Source: Lutraria lutraria
Lineage: Eukaryota > Mollusca > Bivalvia > Venerida > Mactridae
Direction of reading: 5' to 3'
Assembly (NCBI GenBank): GCA_964023205.1
Contig: OZ026848.1
Coordinates: 33,343,912-33,407,911, forward strand
Length of the DNA stretch: 64,000 bases
A program made the translations under genes and the position numbers. The notes beneath the pieces are model-generated. The model was not told the origin of the DNA, did not search any database, and saw nothing but the letters and a program-made list of their open reading frames with translations. Positions 61,001 to 64,000 of this stretch are shown one piece after another (position 1 is the stretch's first letter; each line of letters begins with the position of its first letter).

Positions 61001-64000
61001 GTACTAACCACATTCTCATTCTATTCTCAATCTACTACCAAGCTACCTTGCTTAATTGAGAGATAGAGGACAATTTAACATAGGATGAAATATATTCAGT
61101 CAAATTTGTCAATTTGTTATCCATTCTTTGAGTTGCAATATTCCTATTCAGTCATATTTTGGTAATGTTTGCTGACCAACCAAAGCAAACTATTGACTGA
61201 AAATTATGGCCTCTAATTCATTAATCAAAGTACTGAAAGTACTCAATGAAACTAAACTTACATAGACTTGCACTGTAACATGGAACGGGAACTAGTTTAA
61301 TGGTGGAATTAGAAAAATGTAGCACTTTGGTCCGCTTTATAATTCATTCGCTCAGAGCAAGTGACACGAATGCTGAACTATCGTCAGTTTCCAAAAATAC
61401 TGAAATAGAGCATGTCCAATCTCTAAGTTGAACAATTTCCATTCAATGCTCGTCAGATAATTTAGACAGACATATTTTGTGACGTTTTGGTACTCTTGTT
61501 TGTTTACTGTACATGTCACAGTATAGAGTTTGTTATAACTATAGTTTAAATGAGGATAGGGGATAGAGGATAGATACTGTCAAAGACCAGGTCCCTAGCT
61601 TATAAAACATAAGAACAATCTGAGCTCAAATTTAAATTCCATTCTCATGTGTTATGATTGGAATGATTGAGCTGATTTATGTCTGATTGAGCTGATTTAT
61701 GTCTGATTGAGCTGATTTATGTCTGATTGAGCTGATTTATGTCTGATTGAGCTGATTTATGTCTGATTACATATTCAGATCTAATTATGCTGTCAGGATG
61801 GTTTATCAATAATATCAGTATTGACTGATCATTATAAATCTAGGAATACTAAAAGACAAGATATGAGATTTTAGCTTGGAGACAGATCTCATGTTTTATA
61901 ATCTTGAATCATTGAATATTACAATTTTCCTGCCATCTTGGATTTTTATTATCACATGATCAGCACTGCAGCAGTATCATAAGCTTTTTTTCTTAACAAC
62001 AATTTATACTATAGTTTGGTATATGGTGTATTATTCATTTGGTGGGTATAATTGATTTGATATTGCAGGAGGAATCAGAATTGAGGAGTGATGGTACGAG
62101 ATCTACATTACGACCCAGTCATATGTCCGTGGCGAGAATTACGTGTATAAGAGGGTAGGTATATACATGTTACAGTCCTTAAGTCTACAAATTGTTTTTG
62201 GTTGCAATTGTCCAAACATTTAGTTGGTTGATCTATTTCAAGCAATGATTGTTCATATCAAACTGCAGTTAATCTTTCACTTAAATTATATGAGCTGTAT
62301 CCAAGAAATCATAACAATAATTATTATGGAAGATAGTAAAAACATGTATTTTACCATTTTTTGTGACACATTAGAAAAAGTCACCTCTCAAGAAACAGTA
62401 TTATCAGTTTTGTCTGTGAAAATTTCAGTCAAGGAGAAAATTTGGGAGAGCCTTTCATTGATGATTATATATGTTCTCACGAACAGGTTTGTATCTCTAA
62501 AGTCATTAAAAATGTTTTAGTTTATCTAACTTCTTTTCACTTTGATAATTTCTGTAAAAGTTTTACCTTGTAAAACCAAATATATGTGTATGAGTGACTA
62601 ATTAAAAACAAGAGTTAAAATAACTAGAATTGTGGATTTTCAATTTTTGTTATGTTTCTCTTGTAAGATTTAGAATGGCTTGAAATCATTCATAATTAAA
62701 TGTCTACTTCATAGAAGTAAGAATTATATTACTATACTTGATATAATATTATAAGTACTGTTATACATATGAACCAATTTGGAAGATAAGAAATTTGAGT
62801 AAATATTTTAGGTCCAGTCTTTAAACATAAGCATCTGATTGGTTATCCTTGAGCTCAGTCTTAGAATTGACCAATCACAAGGTTTTTTGTAAATGTAAGT
62901 TTTTCATTATTCTTATTTTTGTAATTGACAGGTTGTGGATTATCTTACGCAATACTCTGGTATCAAGCCGGGTGACCTTGACCCTGCAGTATCCAATCGT
63001 CATCTTACAACATTGAAAGCTACTTATCAGAAGATACGATATCTCGTCGATGTTGGTGTCATCTTTGTTGGTCATGGTCTGAAGAAAGATTTCAGAGTCA
63101 TAAATATTCATGTAGGTTATCAATTATATAATAAATATTCATGTTGTTTTCAGTTCAGTTATAGATATTCATGTTGTTTTCAGTTCTGTTATAGATATTC
63201 ATGGATGTTTCCTGTTCTATCATAATGAATGTTATCAATAAATTATGTCTGTATTAATTGCTTTAAATTTTAGTGTTTTTGAGGAAAGATTTGTCTTGAT
63301 GTATTGTGCTAAGTCAAGGTTTGAGTTAGTGGATGATGATATGGATGTTCTCTCCCCTGGTATAACATTGTTGTTTAAATGATAAGAGATATGTATAATG
63401 TATATATTGAATGTTTCAGGTTCCAAAGGATCAGATTATTGATACTGTCGAGTTATTTCATCTTCATCGTCAAAGAATGATTTCACTCAAGTTCCTGGCT
63501 TGGTATTTCTTAAGTGAGTACAAATTACCAGTATGTCACTAATGATCTAAATAAGTCGATTCTGTACCAATACTTACCTTGTTCTCTGCTTGGAACTGCC
63601 AATTTCTCATGAATTGCACCAACACGGGTCAAATGACCTCAGAAGCAAGGTCATGAACAAAATCATCACGAAGAACCTGAGCAACGCCATTGGTTCACAA
63701 GCATAAAATCATTTAAATGAAAAAAATCTAGACTTTGATAAATTTTGAGACATGGTGTAAAAAGGATGAAGTTGTTTACTAGTATTTATTGATACCTGTA
63801 TATTACTAAGCTATAGTTTTAAAATAATGAAAAGTCCTAGTATAGCTTTGGCTTAAAATCTGATAAATCTATAATATTGTATATCTATTTATTTCAGAAA
63901 TTAACATACAGTCTGTGACACACGACTCTGTAGAAGATGCTAGGACGGCCTTACAGCTCTACCTGAAGTACCAAGAGATGTCAAAAGAAGGCATGGACAA
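34012..64000 (+). CDS. PAN2: PAN2, catalytic subunit of the PAN2-PAN3 poly(A) nuclease (28 coding exons, 3' end outside the window)
   Basis: Exons: 34012-34125, 36199-36342, 37209-37381, 38672-38792, 39089-39166, 39610-39728, 40491-40635, 41382-41517, 42274-42350, 43136-43263, 44203-44372, 44687-44847, 45396-45524, 46053-46202, 46648-47039, 49418-49554, 51127-51239, 51768-51866, 52367-52509, 53416-53564, 53925-54103, 55016-55106, 60691-60845, 62069-62154, 62429-62486, 62932-63111, 63420-63513, 63898-64000. All phases agree, giving 1274 aa so far. It shortens mRNA poly(A) tails with PAN3 in the cytoplasm. Order: WD40-type region to about 390; PAN3-binding linker; UCH-like domain (about 490-1050) whose catalytic Cys box is degenerate ('NVYCNSMLQ'); DEDDh exonuclease with 'GLDAEFV' (D1093, E1095), 'KKDFRV' (D1202), 'HDSVEDA' (H1249, D1254). 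Human PAN2 is about 1200 aa; the excess is mainly the Lys/Glu-rich exon at 46648. The coding exon at 34012 is preceded by an acceptor, so a 5' UTR exon lies upstream. Confidence 0.95.
34545..36136. mobile_element. Modular hairpin-ended element, family C, copy 1 (PAN2 intron 1)
   Basis: The 5' hairpin is AGCTCACCAGAGCAC, GAAT, GTGCTCAGGGTGAGCT. About eight ~165-bp units follow with AAATCTTCTTCTCCGAAACC, AAGGCCTAGAGCTAAGATAT, TAGTGGACCTCTACCAAG and GGTCAAAATTGGCCC. The end is GTGAGCATTTATAGGGCCA then ATCATGACTCTCTTGTTT. No coding capacity. Confidence 0.78.
37806..38016. mobile_element. MITE with perfect 15-bp terminal inverted repeats and 5-bp target duplication (PAN2 intron 3)
   Basis: CAGGGCCTTTTTTCC at 37806-37820 and its exact complement at 38002-38016. 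Both sides are flanked by GATTG (37801-37805 and 38017-38021). Total 211 bp with no coding potential. CAGGG termini recall hAT elements, but those make 8-bp duplications, so the superfamily is open. Confidence 0.82.
39244..39427. mobile_element. GTGACC-family MITE (PAN2 intron 5)
   Basis: Starts GGTTAAACCTGTGAACAAAG and ends near TTTTTACTGTTTTACC; the interior has GTGACCTTTATTGATGGGTG and TGACCTTTATTCTCAGGGTG as in the copy at 45131-45317. Confidence 0.6.
39960..40204 (-). mobile_element. tRNA-derived SINE (family 1), minus strand (PAN2 intron 6)
   Basis: Reads on the minus strand from GACCAGCCTCTGTGGTCGAG through the B-box-like GGGATCGAGCCC and CATGTCTCTTTATGTGAGAA to the tail. Orientation is opposite to PAN2. 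Confidence 0.82.
40690..40922 (-). mobile_element. Probable tRNA-derived SINE of another family, minus strand
   Basis: The complement shows AACCATAGCCGAGTAGTTAA (A-box region) followed by a B-box-like GTTTGAACCTT at normal spacing. The body is unlike families 1 and 2. A single copy is present in the window. Confidence 0.4.
41055..41330 (-). mobile_element. tRNA-derived SINE (family 2), minus strand (PAN2 intron 7)
   Basis: Aligns with 49114-49380: AGATAAGATAC.G.AGAAC, TCTTTAT.GTG, AAAGCAC.ATACA, GGCAGTTGGGATATGG/CGGTAGTTGGGATGGG and CACTAGACCACCAAT/CACTCGACCATCAAT. The complement of the last string is the tRNA-like A-box region. Confidence 0.65.
43471..43832. repeat. 25-bp minisatellite, about 14 copies (PAN2 intron 10)
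   Basis: The unit is ACATGTAGAC plus ATGGCAGATCTGTGT, nearly invariant (one GCATATC variant). Because 25 is not a multiple of three, the complementary strand is open in all three frames; those open frames are artefacts. Confidence 0.95.
44595..44665. mobile_element. GTGACC-family MITE fragment just before PAN2 exon 12
   Basis: GACCACCTGTCAATAAAGGC and GGCCTTTGTTTACAGGTTGG are inverted relatives about 20 bp upstream of the exon-12 acceptor at 44686. Confidence 0.45.
45131..45317. mobile_element. GTGACC-family MITE (PAN2 intron 12)
   Basis: Starts TTCAAACCTGTGAACAAAGG and ends CTAGAACAGGTTTTACTGTA, forming imperfect terminal inverted repeats. The interior carries GTGACCTTTATTTACAGGTG and TGACCTTTATTCACAGGGTG. 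Confidence 0.65.
46648..47039 (+). other. PAN2: PAN2 exon 15: 130-residue Lys/Glu/Pro-rich insert in the UCH-like domain
   Basis: The exon (donor GCAAA|GTAATT, next exon restores frame as [12 protein letters not shown]) codes for acidic Pro/Glu/Thr stretches, a run of about 25 mostly Lys/Ser/Glu residues ([18 protein letters not shown]), then Ala- and Pro-rich segments. It sits between conserved UCH-like exons. If the donor were skipped, translation would stop at TAA 47041, right after the exon, truncating PAN2 before its exonuclease. Confidence 0.8.
47139..48732. mobile_element. Modular hairpin-ended element, family C, copy 2, with nested G-rich array (PAN2 intron 15)
   Basis: The 5' hairpin (CTCACCAGAGCAC, GTGCTCATGGTGAG) starts 99 bp after the exon-15 donor. 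Units as in copy 1 run to about 47950, then a palindromic GGCCTAGGCC/GGGGAAAAA block interrupts, and the family C end GTGAGCGATATAATTCCATC and GGCCCTCTTGTTT closes at 48732. Confidence 0.72.
48165..48515. repeat. ~65-bp G-rich minisatellite, 5 copies, inside the family C element
   Basis: The unit contains GGGGGAAGAAATGGCCTAG, AATCATAATGCARTACTATT and GGGGAAAAAGTGGCCTAG; unit length varies with the G-run. It is flanked on both sides by GGCCTAGGCC palindromes and TTTTTCCCC/GGGGAAAAA inverted phrases (about 47955-48090 and 48510-48625). Confidence 0.85.
48868..49113 (+). mobile_element. tRNA-derived SINE (family 1), tail to tail with family 2
   Basis: Head ACTGTGGTCAGGTGGTTAAA, B box TGGGTTCTAGCCC, standard body and an AAATAAACAAACAAAA tail that meets the 3' end of the minus-strand family 2 SINE at 49114. 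Confidence 0.82.
49114..49380 (-). mobile_element. tRNA-derived SINE (family 2), minus strand
   Basis: Second copy of the element at 41055-41330. The complement of CACTCGACCATCAATC gives GATTGATGGTCGAGTG, the tRNA-like start, and TTGATTCTCAGCCCT corresponds to the B-box region. It ends 37 bp before PAN2 exon 16. Confidence 0.65.
49692..50795. mobile_element. Modular hairpin-ended element, family B, copy 2 (PAN2 intron 16)
   Basis: Nearly identical to 21002-22164 over its whole length, except for a deletion of about 60 bp (near 50487) and scattered changes. Same start hairpin and same GGGCCATCTTGGCCCTCTTGT end. Confidence 0.8.
50796..50935. mobile_element. Family F element, 3' part, truncated by the adjoining family B copy
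   Basis: AAACTATAAGAGATAGCA, GTGGATAGATCT and GAGGCAGTGAACAGATGA match 26620-26700; it ends GATGCTCTTGTTT. Confidence 0.55.
52055..52315. mobile_element. Modular hairpin-ended element, 5' fragment (PAN2 intron 18)
   Basis: TTTTACCTGAGCACTAAGTG then TTCTAGGTGAGCTATAGGGA forms the degraded 5' hairpin, followed by family C-like GGTGTCAAAATGGGCCCTG and GGGGTCACTTTTAA. The 3' end is missing. Confidence 0.5.
52577..53434. repeat. 33-bp minisatellite, 26 copies, spanning the intron 19/exon 20 boundary of PAN2
   Basis: The unit starts ATGTATATTTATAG and continues TTGGCTACARGATGATATT; ATG recurs every 33 bp from 52577 to 53402. The last unit contains the acceptor used by exon 20 (TTTATAG|TTGG, exon from 53416), so exon 20 begins inside the array. 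All units carry the same acceptor and, except for one with TTGACTAC (stop at 52790-52792), are open in the PAN2 frame. Confidence 0.95.
53434..53564 (+). other. PAN2: PAN2 exon 20, unique part outside the array
   Basis: Codes for '[43 protein letters not shown]'-type sequence within the UCH-like domain (quoted here only to show the frame in pieces: [21 protein letters not shown]). The exon's first six codons (WLQDDI) come from the terminal minisatellite unit. Confidence 0.85.
54346..54961. mobile_element. Modular hairpin-ended element, family A, copy 2 (PAN2 intron 21)
   Basis: Starts AGCTTACCTTAGGATCGTTG (hairpin lost), carries about two internal units, and ends CAGGTGAGCGATAAAAGGCC and ATCTTGGCCCTCTTGTTT, about 55 bp before exon 22. 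Confidence 0.72.
55165..55945. repeat. 65-bp minisatellite, about 12 copies (PAN2 intron 22)
   Basis: TACTGGTATA recurs at 55231, 55296 and every 65 bp. The unit contains GTATTGTGATACAGTGTCAG and the 12-bp palindrome ATACTGCAGTAT. It starts about 60 bp after the exon-22 donor. Confidence 0.95.
56255..56661. mobile_element. Modular hairpin-ended element, family A, short copy (PAN2 intron 22)
   Basis: The hairpin AGCTCACCTGA/TCAGTTGAGCT, the CG-rich part with CGTCCGTCGGGCGTCCGTCG, one internal unit and the 3' end AGGTGAGCGATAAAGGGCCA/ATGTGGCCCTCTTGTT are all present. This is the minimal complete form. Confidence 0.78.
57405..58880. repeat. 35/36-bp minisatellite, about 38 copies, grown from a GTGACC-family MITE (PAN2 intron 22)
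   Basis: The unit is CCTTATATTCAGT plus GGTGACCATTATTCATAGGTC; ATAGTCAACC variants are 35 bp and ATAGGTCACCC variants 36 bp. GGTGACC and GGTCACC make each 36-bp unit a small hairpin. Both edges grade into ordinary MITE phrases (GGTGACCTTTATTTACAGGT at 57377, TTATTCACAGGTGACC near 58848). Confidence 0.92.
59030..59466. mobile_element. Modular hairpin-ended element, family C-like 3' part (PAN2 intron 22)
   Basis: One or two family C units (ATTCTTCTCCTCTGAAATCA, GCTAGAGCTTAGATATTTGG, GTGGATCTCTATTAAGATTG) and the common end AGGTGAGCAATATAGGGCCA then CTTTGGCCCTCTAGTT. Preceded by a C-run at 58978-58992. Confidence 0.6.
59467..60690. other. Rest of PAN2 intron 22, nothing recognised
   Basis: No exon, SINE or tandem repeat seen. 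A string CAGACAGAAGAACAGCCGGA near 60563-60582 may belong to a decayed repeat. Confidence 0.35.
60905..61080. mobile_element. Dispersed repeat (TTTAATGCCATTTTT family), PAN2 intron 23
   Basis: GGATTTAATGCCATTTTTAA, GGCGGACAGTTATCCTAACC and GACATTAACCAGTACTAACC resemble 398-500 upstream of the TRIM-like gene. Class unknown. Confidence 0.45.
61236..61420. mobile_element. Array-free relative of the 53-bp-satellite element (PAN2 intron 23)
   Basis: Both flanks of the 7161-10490 array are present here, separated only by GGAACGGGAACTAGTTTAAT, which corresponds to part of one satellite unit. It gives the likely pre-expansion form. Confidence 0.6.
61665..61768. repeat. 20-bp minisatellite, 5 copies (PAN2 intron 23)
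   Basis: GATTGAGCTGATTTATGTCT repeated exactly five times, followed by GATTAC. Confidence 0.95.

Overview
This is a stretch of AT-rich animal nuclear DNA with split genes (GT-AG introns), long introns, tRNA-derived SINEs, 5'-truncated non-LTR retrotransposons, short terminal-inverted-repeat elements and many minisatellites. The protein-coding content (a B-box/coiled-coil/propeller TRIM-like protein, a secretory-side SPFH protein, PAN2) and the repeat landscape, especially the AGCTCAC...CTCTTGTT hairpin-ended elements, fit a bivalve mollusc best. The species cannot be fixed from the sequence alone.

Layout. 1-320: 52-bp minisatellite. 864-3395: complete two-exon TRIM-like gene without a RING, with a terminal-inverted-repeat element in its intron. 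3594-5258: 5'-truncated LINE on the minus strand. 5262-5790: decayed duplicate of the TRIM-like propeller and 3' flank. 7161-10490: about 63 copies of a 53-bp satellite, embedded in a dispersed element whose array-free relative lies at 61236-61420. 12015-17256: two near-identical ~630-bp elements plus a third partial copy that a plus-strand LINE interrupts. 18391-19395: first of several modular hairpin-ended elements. 19699-27014: complete six-exon gene for a single-pass SPFH/band-7 protein (336 aa). 27015-33995: intergenic DNA with SINEs and MITEs. 34012-64000: 28 coding exons of PAN2, the catalytic subunit of the PAN2-PAN3 deadenylase, lacking only the last part of the gene beyond the window edge.

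PAN2 reads through in one consistent frame across all 27 introns. The WD40 region, PAN3-interacting linker, catalytically dead UCH-like domain and DEDDh exonuclease are all recognisable, and all exonuclease acidic residues are kept. Its introns carry SINEs, modular elements and a series of minisatellites with different unit lengths (25, 33, 65, 35/36 and 20 bp).

The most unusual observation is the 33-bp array at 52577-53434. It runs across the intron-exon boundary of a PAN2 exon, so the functional 3' splice site is the last of 26 copies of the same acceptor. Because 33 is a multiple of three and the unit is open in the PAN2 frame, use of any of the 18 acceptors just upstream would add 11-residue repeats to PAN2 without a frameshift. 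Other strong leads are a CX5CX4CX3H finger in PAN2, a shared 'grammar' linking four families of hairpin-ended elements, and satellites that grew from within dispersed elements.
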